A stretch of 64,000 nucleotides of DNA, taken from Ectobacillus polymachus. GTDB taxonomy: Bacteria > Bacillota > Bacilli > Bacillales > Bacillaceae_G. The notes beneath the pieces were generated by a model. The model made no database searches. It had not been told where the DNA came from and was given only the letters and a program-made list of their open reading frames with translations. The DNA is taken from NCBI RefSeq assembly GCF_048159605.1, contig NZ_JBLREB010000004.1, positions 124,001-188,000 of the forward strand, given 5' to 3'. The translations under genes and the position numbers were made by a program. Position 1 is the stretch's first letter, and each line of letters opens with the position of its first letter. Below, in pieces: positions 8,040 through 17,262 of this stretch.

Positions 8040-9272
8040 ATGTCAAATTTTCAAGATAAAATAGAAAAGTATGCTGAGCTTGCGGTTCGTGTTGGTGTAA
8101 ACGTACAGCTGAATCAAACAGTACATGTCAATTCACCTATAGAAGCAGCACCATTTGCTCGTTTAGTTGCGAAGAAAGCGTATGCTGAAGGAGCAAAACA
8201 TGTATACGTGGAGTGGAGTGACGATGAGCTAACTCGTATTAAATATGAGAATGCTCCAGACCAAGCATTTACAGAATATCCGATGTGGAAGGCGAGAGGG
8301 TTAGAGGAACTCGTTGAAAACGGGGGCTGCGTGCTAAATATATATACGCCGAATCCTGATTTGTTAAATGGTATTCCAACTGATCGCATCGCAACAGCGA
8401 ATAAAACGGCTAATACGGCACTTCAAACCTATCGCAGCGGGTTAATGGCTGATAAAGTTTGTTGGTCGATTGTAACTGTTCCAACAAAAGCATCAGCTGC
8501 GAAAATATTCCCAGACTTATCAGAAGAAGAAGCAATAGAAAAACTTTGGGGAGCAATTTTCCGGATTAATCGTATCGATCAAGAAGATCCAATCGCGGTA
8601 TGGAAGGAACACAATGAAACGTTAAAGAATAAGGCTGCCTATCTAACGGAAAAACAATACAAACAGCTTGTATACGAAGCGCCAGGAACAAATTTAACAG
8701 TTGATCTTGCGCATGATCATATTTGGCTTGGCGGTGGTGCCGTAAGCCAAAGCGGTACGGTCTTTAATCCGAATATGCCAACGGAAGAGGTTTTCACGAT
8801 GCCTCATAAAGATGGAGTGAACGGTGTAGTAAGTAGTACAAAACCGTTAAATTATGCAGGTAATGTAATCAATAATTTCTCTTTAACATTCGAAAATGGC
8901 AAAGTGATCGATTATCAAGCGGAAACCGGCTATGAAACACTTAAACATTTATTAGAGACCGATAAAGGATCGAGCAGATTAGGAGAGGTTGCACTTGTAC
9001 CTCATCAATCACCGATTTCCCAATCTGGTCTGATTTTCTATAACACGCTCTATGATGAAAATGCATCAAATCATATTGCCCTTGGCCAAGCATATCCTGT
9101 TAATTTGAAAAACGGTACAGCGATATCTGAAGATGAATTGGCTGCACGCGGATCAAACAGTAGCCTCGTACATGAGGACTTCATGATTGGCTCTGCTGAA
9201 ATGAATATTGATGGTATTACAAAGGATGGAAAGCGTGAACCGATTTTCCGTAATGGAAATTGGGCGTTTTAA
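8040..9272 (+). CDS. ampS: M29 family aminopeptidase (AmpS/aminopeptidase T type)
   Basis: Cytosolic metallo-aminopeptidase of 410 aa. The N-terminal region KYAELAVRVGVNVQLNQTV and the C-terminal metal-site region (LGEVALVPHQSPIS, FYNTLYDENASNHIALGQAY, VHEDFMIGS) are typical of M29 enzymes, including the conserved Glu, His and Asp ligands. The frame runs back to 7938, but ATG 8040 follows GGAGG at proper spacing and matches the family N-terminus. Monocistronic, between two terminators. Confidence 0.95.
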   Translation: MSNFQDKIEKYAELAVRVGVNVQLNQTVHVNSPIEAAPFARLVAKKAYAEGAKHVYVEWSDDELTRIKYENAPDQAFTEYPMWKARGLEELVENGGCVLNIYTPNPDLLNGIPTDRIATANKTANTALQTYRSGLMADKVCWSIVTVPTKASAAKIFPDLSEEEAIEKLWGAIFRINRIDQEDPIAVWKEHNETLKNKAAYLTEKQYKQLVYEAPGTNLTVDLAHDHIWLGGGAVSQSGTVFNPNMPTEEVFTMPHKDGVNGVVSSTKPLNYAGNVINNFSLTFENGKVIDYQAETGYETLKHLLETDKGSSRLGEVALVPHQSPISQSGLIFYNTLYDENASNHIALGQAYPVNLKNGTAISEDELAARGSNSSLVHEDFMIGSAEMNIDGITKDGKREPIFRNGNWAF

Positions 9273-9286
9273 AAACGAATAGTAAA

Positions 9287-9320
9287 CAGGCCCCGAGAGA
9301 TAACTCGGGGCCTGTTTTTA
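9287..9320 (+). terminator. Rho-independent terminator after ampS
   Basis: CAGGCCCCGAG (9287-9297) pairs with CTCGGGGCCTG (9304-9314), followed by TTTTTATTT. Confidence 0.93.
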
Positions 9321-9428
9321 TTTAACAACATGATAAATATTATCAGAAATGGAAATAAATTGGTAGGATTTTCGTACCTAAGAAAAGAAAATAGTAATAT
9401 TACTTTTGTTAAGCAGGTTGTGTTTCGA

Positions 9429-9457
9429 GCGTGTTCCTAGTCAGGCACGCATTTTTT
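9429..9457 (+). terminator. possible leader hairpin/attenuator before the coiled-coil operon
   Basis: GCGTG and CACGC enclose a smaller CCT/AGG stem, followed by ATTTTTT. It lies 60 bp before the first gene of the McrB-like operon. It may be an attenuator or the tail of a lost upstream unit; the stem is short. Confidence 0.35.
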
Positions 9458-9516
9458 CTATCAAAGGGGGGAGAGAGGTGTAACCAAGTATTTATGTGAG
9501 TTAAGGAGGAATTTGT

Positions 9517-10637
9517 GTGCAAAGAGAAATATGGAAGTGGATTTTTCATGAAATGAAGGATGAGGATTTGTACAATTTAGTCGAGCATTGCGGTGTAAAG
9601 ATAAAAGGCTTCCGAAATCTAGAACTTTCGATGATGAAAAATATAAGAACAAAATGCATGAAAGAATTGCTGAAATCACAACAGATTTTACAGGTTAAAC
9701 TTTATTTTCAAAATGAAATGAATGCAGTTATAGCAAGAAATAAGGAAGAGCTTATGGAGTCTTGTATGGATAGTGATAAAGCCGTACACATCCTAGCTGT
9801 TTTATTGAGTTCTACAAATAAGGAGCATACACAGATTGCAACAGAAATATATGAAAAAATGACGAAAGAAATGAAAACGATTACAGTTCTGGATAATGAG
9901 CATAATAGATTACAACAAATGCAAATATTGATTGAACAATTCGAGGAAAAGATAAAAAAACAAGAGAAAAGGCTAAGTGAAATGGGGGAGCAGTTGGCGA
10001 ATAAGTCGCAGGAGCTGCTACAAAAAGATAAAGAAGTGAAAAAATATGAACGAGATGCAAAAAAATATAAACGAAGTATTGAAGAAATGGAGAACAGCAA
10101 GAATGAATTGGATAATGAGTTATCATCACAACGAAGTGTAGTGGCAAGCTTACAAGAAGAGCTAGGGAAAAAAGAGAAAGCACTTCATGATTATGAGGTT
10201 ATCATGCGGCAATGTGAAGAGGAGATTCATAGATTGCAAATAGGGGTTGAAATAGCTGCTGATCAGCAAGCAATCCTACNCTAGGGAAAAAAGAGAAAGC
10301 ACTTCATGATTATGAGGTTATCATGCGGCAATGTGAAGAGGAGATTCATAGATTGCAAATAGGGGTTGAAATAGCTGCTGATCAGCAAGCAATCCTACAT
10401 TCCTATGTTGTTATCGGGGATGTGCCGAAGCAAAAATTGTCCGAGTATCCCGTTCTTTCATTAGATCAAGTAAAGATGATAGATTCACATACATTTGCAG
10501 ACTATGAATTTGTATGCCTATTGCGTTTTTCGTTGCCACCTGCTGTATTGCGTAGCGTGAAGAAAGCACTTCGACCTGAGCAGATCAAGGAGTTTTATAC
10601 GCTTGAACAATTTATACAATGGGAGAGATTGCGATGA
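9517..10637 (+). CDS. coiled-coil protein, first gene of McrB/McrC-like operon (split by assembly join)
   Basis: I do not recognise a named family. GTG 9517 follows AAGGAGGA. The frame is interrupted at the N (10280), where a 118-bp stretch is repeated. If one copy and the N are removed, the two halves join in frame into a protein of about 333 aa. It then has a helical N-terminal domain (1-110), a long charged coiled coil (about 120-265, with KKQEKRLSEMGEQ and EKALHDYEVIM) and a C-terminal globular piece of about 70 aa (from SYVVIGDVPKQK). Its TGA overlaps the next gene's ATG, so the three genes are coupled. Inferred role: partner, scaffold or sensor for the ATPase-nuclease. Confidence 0.75.
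10162..10398 (+). repeat. 118-bp direct duplication around a single N (assembly join)
   Basis: Bases 10162-10279 and 10281-10398 are identical 118-bp copies separated by one undetermined base at 10280. This is what is left when two contigs with overlapping ends are concatenated. It shifts the frame by 119 bases and falsely splits the coiled-coil gene. Confidence 0.9.
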
Positions 10638-12565
10638 TGAAACAATGGGATTTTTGTCTTTTAGGAGTACTTGCCACCAATGAAGAAATTGAAAATGAAT
10701 TTCATAAGTCTAAAAGTGTTTTTGTGAATAGTCAGAATACCGTCCAATTTTGGATTAAAAAAGTGTCAACTAAGCCGAATCACATTGGAAACGCGACGTA
10801 TTTTGCTTGTTATGCAACAGATTTACAACGATTTGGGTTTGAAGATCAAGTAAAGATGCTCGATCATGAGCGAGAGAGGGAATTACGAAGTTTTTTAGAT
10901 AATTACTTATTTGTATTTCGGCCTGCTAAAAAGGCAACGGCTACACAAGATATTTTTTTAGCCAAAGAAACGGAATTAGTACGAAAAGCAGATTCGTTTC
11001 GAAGTAATGATCGATTTGAGCCAGTTCCAGTGTTTAGTGAAAATAAGCATGGCTATACGTTTCAAGAATTTTGCAAACGGATCATTATGAAGAAACACGT
11101 TGGTAAAATTGAAAAATTTTCAGTGGATACAAATGAATCACCAAGATTTATTTTATGGAAGGAAGATGAGGAGAAAACCTATGTAATAGGGCCTTTCACT
11201 AGTCATTCGTATGCACACGGTGGATTTTGTTTTCAATATGATAAAGTATTAAAAATTGAATTGCTCCCAGATTCTTGGAAGGATGGGTTATATGAAATAT
11301 CTAACTCGTTATCGTATATGAATATTCATTCTTATAGCAGTATGGATGATCTACTCAAGGATGGACAAATGCTAGAGTCTATTCTTCCAGATGAAGGTTT
11401 AGAGGAAGCAGCTGCAGCTATCGTGGAACGAGAGAATCTAGTTCCACCGTCGCAACTTGAGGAAGACTCGTTTGTCGAGCATTTTATTGAACTAACGAGT
11501 CAATCTGGGCTCCTTTATTCTTCTAAAGACCTAGTAAATTTTCATGCTGCGATGAAGACTTCTCATCTTGTCATTTTACAAGGAATGAGCGGAATTGGAA
11601 AATCACGGCTTATTCATGCGTATGCAGATGCACTAGGCATTCATAATGAACAGCAGATGCTCTTTATTCCAGTTCGACCTTCTTGGACGGATGATTCAGA
11701 TGTAATCGGTTATGTTGATTTTACTAATATGATTTACAGACCGAGCAATACAAAACTTCTTGATATGCTAATTGACGCGGCGAAAGAGGAAAATCGCACG
11801 TCCAAGCTCTATATTATTGCGTTTGACGAAATGAATTTAGCACGAGTCGAGCATTACTTTTCACAGTTTTTATCTGTTTTAGAGATGGAGAAGGAGGAAC
11901 GTATTCTTCGTTTATATAATGAGAATGTAGCGAACAAGCTGTATAATGCTTCGCAATATCCACCTAGTATTCCGATTGGCGACAATGTTATGTTCGTTGG
12001 GACGGTAAATGTTGATGAATCTACCTTTCATTTTTCTGACAAGGTATTGGATCGTGCCAATGTTATTACACTTGAAGTTGTGAAATACACTTCTTCTCAT
12101 AAAAATAACAAAGAAAGTCGTATGCTCCATACGAATAAAAGAATGGATTATCATTCCTATCGAAAGTTTAGCCGTACATCTTCTGCTATTCTATCTGAAG
12201 AAGAATTAGAGTGGCTGTGGGAAGTGCATGAGGCGATGCATGATATTGATACGAGAGCAGGAATCGGTCCGCGAATTGTAAGACAAGTGGATGCTTACGT
12301 CCAAAACGTACCGAATACAAAATATATAACGCGCGCGGATGCATTAGATTTACAATTTGTGCAGCGAGTATTAACGAAAATAAGAGGATCGGAGGAAGTA
12401 TGGAAATCATTTATCGGTACGTACGATGAACAGAGTGAGGAAGTCATCAATTCTAAGCTATTATTAATCTTGCAGCGCTATGATCATTTATCTCCATTTA
12501 TAAAGTCAAAGCAGGCAATAAAACAAAAAGCTAAAGAGTTAAAATACTATGGTTATGTATACTAA
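10634..12565 (+). CDS. McrB-like AAA+ ATPase with N-terminal unknown domain
   Basis: 643-aa predicted motor. Residues 1-300 match nothing I know and may hold the recognition domain. The AAA+ core follows: Walker A GMSGIGKS (about 320), Walker B IIAFDEMN (about 400) with a DEMN variant of the DEIN seen in McrB-type proteins, and sensor-1-like GTVNVDES leading into FSDKVLDRANV. This order is that of the McrB clade of AAA+ proteins. ATG 10634 overlaps the previous stop (ATGA) and follows GGGAGAG; the next gene overlaps its end by 17 bp. By family, McrB-type rings drive a McrC-type nuclease, and the next gene encodes one. Nucleotide preference (GTP or ATP) cannot be told. Confidence 0.88.
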   Translation: MMKQWDFCLLGVLATNEEIENEFHKSKSVFVNSQNTVQFWIKKVSTKPNHIGNATYFACYATDLQRFGFEDQVKMLDHERERELRSFLDNYLFVFRPAKKATATQDIFLAKETELVRKADSFRSNDRFEPVPVFSENKHGYTFQEFCKRIIMKKHVGKIEKFSVDTNESPRFILWKEDEEKTYVIGPFTSHSYAHGGFCFQYDKVLKIELLPDSWKDGLYEISNSLSYMNIHSYSSMDDLLKDGQMLESILPDEGLEEAAAAIVERENLVPPSQLEEDSFVEHFIELTSQSGLLYSSKDLVNFHAAMKTSHLVILQGMSGIGKSRLIHAYADALGIHNEQQMLFIPVRPSWTDDSDVIGYVDFTNMIYRPSNTKLLDMLIDAAKEENRTSKLYIIAFDEMNLARVEHYFSQFLSVLEMEKEERILRLYNENVANKLYNASQYPPSIPIGDNVMFVGTVNVDESTFHFSDKVLDRANVITLEVVKYTSSHKNNKESRMLHTNKRMDYHSYRKFSRTSSAILSEEELEWLWEVHEAMHDIDTRAGIGPRIVRQVDAYVQNVPNTKYITRADALDLQFVQRVLTKIRGSEEVWKSFIGTYDEQSEEVINSKLLLILQRYDHLSPFIKSKQAIKQKAKELKYYGYVY

Positions 12566-14258
12566 TTCTGTTCCGTTTACGCTGAAATTGGAGCAACAAG
12601 GCCGCGCTGCAGAAACAGTTATGTTTACCACGAACGAATCTGATATCTCTGAGAATACATGCATCGAAATTCGTGAAAATATTGATGTATATGTTTTATT
12701 TCAAAGTGAAAATGAAACGTGTCGTTTCTATATTGAGGGATTAGAATGCATAATAAATAAAGGTGAGATTGAAGAAGATACGGATCCCTATCTTCTTCCT
12801 TCTGATAAGAAACGGCTGCTCTTTGCCTATGATCAATTCCCGCTTATTCCGGGCGATTATTGTATTCGGGTCGTTTGTGAGACGTCATATTATACGATGC
12901 TACGTGTTCTTCCTAAGCAAATTACTACAAGTCAACTGCAGATTATGAAGGAAGAAATTGAAGGATTTCTGAAAGGACTAGCGTACGAACGGGTTCAACA
13001 AACAGATCTAGTCCTCCCTAAGTTCAGTATGGACGTATCACGTTCGTACATGATGAATTATTCCATTGTAGAAAACCATTTAAAGCATGTTCTTGCTGCA
13101 TTAACTGATTTAACTACACATGTAAACCATTCAATTAAAAAAGAGGTTGGATTCGTTTCTACAGAGAGAACAATACCTATAGAACGTATCCGTAAGCAGC
13201 AAGTCTATACGAAAAGTAGACGACCATCTTCTGCTCTTAAGTGGGATTATAATCTTCCAGAAAATCGCTACTTAAAACAAATGGTACGGTTCCTCCAGCG
13301 TGAATTACTTCAGATGAAACGAATGGGTGATATCTATTTGGAACGCATTGAATTTTCACAAGAGATGAAAGAAGAGTCATCGTTTCTTAGATCCTCGCAA
13401 GTCATGATGAAACGTCTGTTACATGCATTGCTGCATCTTCAATCCGCACCTTGGTTTTCAAAACTGGAAGACTATAGTACATCAATTCTACCGTATCACC
13501 TCCATACAGATGCCAGATATCGTGCAGTTTATAAAATGTATCGGCAATGGAAAAAGAATCAGGATATGTTGAAAGAGGGAAGTATACGTTTTAAGCGTAC
13601 GGATAAGCTTTATGAAATTTGGGGCTTCCTGCAATTTTTACAAGTTCTTACGAAAACGATGTGTTATACACCAGTTAGTGGTTGGCTATATTCTGAAGGA
13701 GAAAAAGATAATTATGGCTTGCCTTCATTAGAAGGCAATACAAAGATTATTTTACAGAAGGATTCCATAACGATTCATCTTTTCTATGAAGGAGAAATTC
13801 CACTTGATGCGGTAGAAACATCTCCTGATTATCCACTTTATACGGAAAGCACGAGCAATCGACCCGATATGCGTATGGACATATATTTAGAAGCAGTTTA
13901 TATGGGCAGTTTATTGTTCGATTTTAAATATCGGCCTCTTCACCATATATGGGACGTCACGAGGGTAAAGTACAAAACAGCAACAATGCGTAAGCTTTCG
14001 CAGTATGCATTGTCATGTAAATCTAATTATTTATTTGGCACAAGAGAGGCAAGGTATGTTAGGCCTGTTCATGAAGTATGGGCGATTCATCCTAATGTCC
14101 ATAAGGAATACCCTGTAGCAAAAAAGTTGGAAAATCACGATCTTCGCATAGTCCAACTTAGTCCAACATATAGCACCGAGCATATTGCAGAAAATCTTAC
14201 AATAGCCATTACAGAATTAGTGAATAAACAAAATGTGTTATCGTTATTGACCGTGTAA
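12549..14258 (+). CDS. DUF2357 / PD-(D/E)XK nuclease (McrC-like)
   Basis: 569-aa predicted endonuclease. The N-terminal half resembles DUF2357 (PF09823), which precedes a PD-(D/E)XK nuclease domain (PF04411/DUF524) in McrC-like proteins. The catalytic core is RPDM (about residue 437) followed after about 17 residues by LFDFKYRP, giving the D-x-K triad, then a conserved-looking YKTATMRKLSQY helix. It overlaps the ATPase gene by 17 bp, so the two are translationally coupled. McrB/McrC pairs of this type act as type IV restriction systems or related antiphage systems. The target here is unknown. ATG 12555 is an alternative start. Confidence 0.87.
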   Translation: MVMYTNSVPFTLKLEQQGRAAETVMFTTNESDISENTCIEIRENIDVYVLFQSENETCRFYIEGLECIINKGEIEEDTDPYLLPSDKKRLLFAYDQFPLIPGDYCIRVVCETSYYTMLRVLPKQITTSQLQIMKEEIEGFLKGLAYERVQQTDLVLPKFSMDVSRSYMMNYSIVENHLKHVLAALTDLTTHVNHSIKKEVGFVSTERTIPIERIRKQQVYTKSRRPSSALKWDYNLPENRYLKQMVRFLQRELLQMKRMGDIYLERIEFSQEMKEESSFLRSSQVMMKRLLHALLHLQSAPWFSKLEDYSTSILPYHLHTDARYRAVYKMYRQWKKNQDMLKEGSIRFKRTDKLYEIWGFLQFLQVLTKTMCYTPVSGWLYSEGEKDNYGLPSLEGNTKIILQKDSITIHLFYEGEIPLDAVETSPDYPLYTESTSNRPDMRMDIYLEAVYMGSLLFDFKYRPLHHIWDVTRVKYKTATMRKLSQYALSCKSNYLFGTREARYVRPVHEVWAIHPNVHKEYPVAKKLENHDLRIVQLSPTYSTEHIAENLTIAITELVNKQNVLSLLTV

Positions 14259-14423
14259 AGGATAGGGATAGAAGGGAAACAGGAATTATACTCTTAAAAA
14301 TCCTAGCTCCATTCTAAGATTTTCAAAGTATAGTGCGGCTCATTCGTGTTTTTAATGTGGTAACATTAACATGAAAAAAAGTGAACCACATTCGTGAAAA
14401 CAGAGAATGGTAAGGAGCGTCGA

Positions 14424-15017
14424 ATGAAAAAAGTAGCAATCCTAGTATGCATAGTATCCCTTCTATCTGTCTCTGCTTGTAGCATAACGAAATATGATAA
14501 AGAAATTCATTCTGCTATGAAAGCATTACAAGAGGATCAGTACGGAAATGCGCTTACTCACTTGATGGAAGCAGAAAAAGAACATTCTACAGCAGAAGTA
14601 AAAACATATATCGATGAAACGAAGCATATACAAAACAGTGTTCAAGCTATTGAGCAAGGAGATTATAATGGTGCCGTAGCGGCTGCAGAGCAAATTGTAA
14701 ATGCGAAAGATTCTTCTGAGTATATTGAGATACTGAAGGAGAAAGCAAATCGAATGATAACCAAAGTAAATCAGTGGAATTCACAGCAAAAGGAAATGCA
14801 AGATAAGCTGATGAAAGCACAGGCATTAGCTAATGAAAAGAAATATGAGGAAGCGGAAGCTATTCTGAAAGAACTTTCTAACACAGCGTCCCAAAGTGAA
14901 CAAATTAAAGCAATTGCAAAACAGGCAAATCAGCTGTGGCAGATGATAGACCAAGAAAAACAGAATTCTACCAATGCACAGACATCCTCTGCCACGCCAA
15001 GTGGTGAAATAAAGTAA
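14424..15017 (+). CDS. lipoprotein with TPR-like repeats
   Basis: Membrane-anchored outer-surface lipoprotein of unknown function. The signal peptide MKKVAILVCIVSLLSVSAC ends in a lipobox with the acylated cysteine at residue 19. The mature part is helical and repeats a TPR-like pattern (MKALQEDQYGNALTHLMEAE; QAIEQGDYNGAVAAAEQIV; QALANEKKYEEAEAILKEL). ATG 14424 follows AAGGAG; the upstream in-frame GTG (14394) would spoil the signal peptide. A terminator follows. There is no sign that it belongs to the preceding nuclease operon (166-bp gap). Confidence 0.85.
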   Translation: MKKVAILVCIVSLLSVSACSITKYDKEIHSAMKALQEDQYGNALTHLMEAEKEHSTAEVKTYIDETKHIQNSVQAIEQGDYNGAVAAAEQIVNAKDSSEYIEILKEKANRMITKVNQWNSQQKEMQDKLMKAQALANEKKYEEAEAILKELSNTASQSEQIKAIAKQANQLWQMIDQEKQNSTNAQTSSATPSGEIK

Positions 15018-15020
15018 AAA

Positions 15021-15047
15021 AAGAAGGGGGCACACCCCTTCTTTTTT
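15021..15047 (+). terminator. Rho-independent terminator after lipoprotein gene
   Basis: AAGAAGGGG pairs with CCCCTTCTT around GCACA, followed by T. Confidence 0.9.
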
Positions 15048-15174
15048 CATGTTAACTATTTTTTCTCTATGTCTTTTAGTATGTCATCAAAAGCAAGGAG
15101 AATATATGTTACACTTGATAAGGATAAGTCAATTCATCAATTAAACTGTAATTTACTCACAAGGGGAGAATGCA

Positions 15175-15759
15175 GTGCAACAGCAAATGGAGAAACACAT
15201 TGAAACTACAATTGTTGAAGCAGCAATTGTTTTATTTTCTACAAAAGGATTTGAAACGACATTAGATGATATTGTAGAGGCCTCAGGAATTTTCAAAGCA
15301 GAAGCATTGCAATATTTTCAATCGAAGGAAGAAATTATCCAGTTTATCATTAAACAACAGATACAATTCATTCGAGAACATATGCAAATGTTAACCAAGG
15401 GGAAGGGTGCGTTGACACCTTCTATCATACAATTGTTTGTTGATCTTTCAAACAACATTCAGCATAGTCAAGTATCACTACAAATGTTATTACAATTCTC
15501 ACTTATGAATCCGGTTTTTCGTCAGACTGAGTGTAGCATTGAACAGATTGTGGGAGTGCTAGAGGAGCTGTTTGAGAAAGGACAAAGGTCTGGGGAATTC
15601 AACACATTGCTATCATCCAACACGATGGCGCAGCTAGCATGTCAGCAATATTTTGGAATCCTTATGACATGGTGTATGAATGGGGAGGATTATAGTCTGC
15701 AAGAACGTGTGAAAATCTCATTTGGAATGTTATTCAATGGCTTGTTAAATCGATACTAG
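15175..15759 (+). CDS. TetR family transcriptional regulator
   Basis: 194-aa DNA-binding repressor. The N-terminal helix-turn-helix is visible (AAIVLFSTKGFETTLDDIVEASGI ... ALQYFQSKEEII, residues 10-55), followed by an all-helical ligand/dimer domain. GTG 15175 follows AAGGGGAGAA. The convergent MFS gene downstream is the nearest possible target, but it is separated by a bidirectional terminator and its own promoter is 1.4 kb away. The regulon is unknown. Confidence 0.88.
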   Translation: MQQQMEKHIETTIVEAAIVLFSTKGFETTLDDIVEASGIFKAEALQYFQSKEEIIQFIIKQQIQFIREHMQMLTKGKGALTPSIIQLFVDLSNNIQHSQVSLQMLLQFSLMNPVFRQTECSIEQIVGVLEELFEKGQRSGEFNTLLSSNTMAQLACQQYFGILMTWCMNGEDYSLQERVKISFGMLFNGLLNRY

Positions 15760-15816
15760 AATACATAGAAAAGAATACAAATACATAGAAGAAGTCTAGG
15801 CTAATCTATAAAGAGC

Positions 15817-15858
15817 AAAAAGACGTGCAAAAAATTCATCGCTTGCACGTCTTTTTTA
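15817..15858. terminator. bidirectional terminator between tetR and MFS genes
   Basis: AAAAGACGTGCAA pairs with TTGCACGTCTTTT around a 12-nt loop, with A run upstream and T run downstream. Confidence 0.9.
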
Positions 15859-15886
15859 CTTGTTGTTAAGAATTTCATGTAACATG

Positions 15887-17164
15887 TTACATCGTTTCAG
15901 CATTGGTAGCAGATGTGATTTCCTTCTGTTTAGGAACCTTTGTTAAAATGACACCTCCAATAATGAAGAGGATGACGATGCTAAGTACTCCTGCATTTGT
16001 TTTTCCAGTTGCCTGCGCGGTGACACCTACGAGAAAAGGCCCCATAATTGCTGCGAATTTGCCGAAGATATTATAGAATCCGAAAAATTCGTTTGCTGAT
16101 TCTCTTGGTACGATTCGAGCAAAATAAGAACGGCTCAGTGCTTGAATCCCACCTTGCGAGCTAGCTACAAGCATAGCCAAGATCCAGAAATCGAGGGTTG
16201 TTTTTAAGAAATAGGCGTATGTACAAATGATGACATACATAACAATTCCCACTAGGAGCATAGTTCTTCCTGAGAATTTTTCAGCTAATTTTCCATACAG
16301 GAGAGAAAATGGAGCGGCAACGATTTGGGTGACAAATAGAATAATAAGCAAGTTTGTACTACTAATACCTAGGTCTGTTCCGTAAGCGGTAGACATCGTT
16401 ATAATCGTATCAACACCATCAATGTAGAAGAAGTATGAGAGTAAAAATAGAAAGACGATTCTATGTTTTTTAATATTAAGGAAGGCTTGGAACAAACGTT
16501 TAAAGCTGTTTCCAATCGGATTCGGTTCATGTTCAATATAGTAGTTTTGTGTGACGTTACGCAGCAAGGGAATAGTAAAGAGCCCCCACCAAAGGGCAGT
16601 AATAGAAAACGCAATTTGACTTGCGACTGTGGCAGATAACGGGAGTATATTGTTTTGTGCAAGAATGATAATAGCAATTGCGATAATGAATGGGATTGTA
16701 CTTCCAATGTATCCGTAGGCATAGCCTCTTGTTGAAGTTCGGTTCATCCGTTCATCGGTAGTAACATCAATAAGAAATGCATCATAAAAAATATTAGCTC
16801 CTGCAAATCCTACAACTGTGAGCATATAGCATATTAATAGCAACAGCCATTGATTATGCGGAACAATAGCAAGCATAGCTGTAAAAATAATACCGAGTGC
16901 AAAAAAGAAAGTGAAAAATCTCTTCTTAAAGTCTTTATAGTCTGCGATTGTTCCTAAGATTGGTGCAAGCAGTGAAATGAGAAAAGTAGCAAGTGAGTTC
17001 GCATAGCCCCAGTACGCCGTTGATGTTGCTGAAGCTAGGCCTGCATTATTTGCAGCTGCTTTAAAATAGATAGGAAATACTGCGGTAGTAATGATAAGCG
17101 AATAAGCAGAATTTGCCCAATCATAAAAGATCCAGCTCTTTTCTTTCTTCGTAATCCCTTTCAT
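15887..17164 (-). CDS. MFS transporter, Atg22/UMF1-like
   Basis: 425-aa integral membrane protein with about 12 hydrophobic segments. The N-terminus KEKSWIFYDWANSAYSLIITTAVFPIYF is the hallmark of the UMF1 (Atg22-like) branch of the major facilitator superfamily, and the cytoplasmic loop carries DYKDFKKRFF. Substrate unknown; the yeast relatives export amino acids from the vacuole. ATG follows TAGGGAGGATC on the minus strand. The IscB element sits directly upstream and may have separated the gene from an older promoter. Confidence 0.88.
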   Translation of the reverse strand: MKGITKKEKSWIFYDWANSAYSLIITTAVFPIYFKAAANNAGLASATSTAYWGYANSLATFLISLLAPILGTIADYKDFKKRFFTFFFALGIIFTAMLAIVPHNQWLLLLICYMLTVVGFAGANIFYDAFLIDVTTDERMNRTSTRGYAYGYIGSTIPFIIAIAIIILAQNNILPLSATVASQIAFSITALWWGLFTIPLLRNVTQNYYIEHEPNPIGNSFKRLFQAFLNIKKHRIVFLFLLSYFFYIDGVDTIITMSTAYGTDLGISSTNLLIILFVTQIVAAPFSLLYGKLAEKFSGRTMLLVGIVMYVIICTYAYFLKTTLDFWILAMLVASSQGGIQALSRSYFARIVPRESANEFFGFYNIFGKFAAIMGPFLVGVTAQATGKTNAGVLSIVILFIIGGVILTKVPKQKEITSATNAETM

Positions 17165-17206
17165 GCGATGATCCTCCCTAAGGTTTTAATGTATTTCCGA
17201 AAGAAG

Positions 17207-17241
17207 TCCCCATCTTCAAGAGCCCAGCGGTAAGGTGGGGA
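17207..17241. repeat. right-end hairpin of the IscB element
   Basis: 10-bp imperfect palindrome TCCCCATCTT / AAGGTGGGGA (one G-T pair) with a 15-nt loop, 22 bp after the iscB stop. This is typical of the subterminal hairpins recognised by Y1 transposases. Confidence 0.6.
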
Positions 17242-17262
17242 TGAATTTCGGTTAGGTATAGC

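Noticed and set aside
10281..10637. Separate small gene after the N
   Set aside because: It is the 3' half of the coiled-coil gene displaced by the duplicated 118 bp, not an independent gene.
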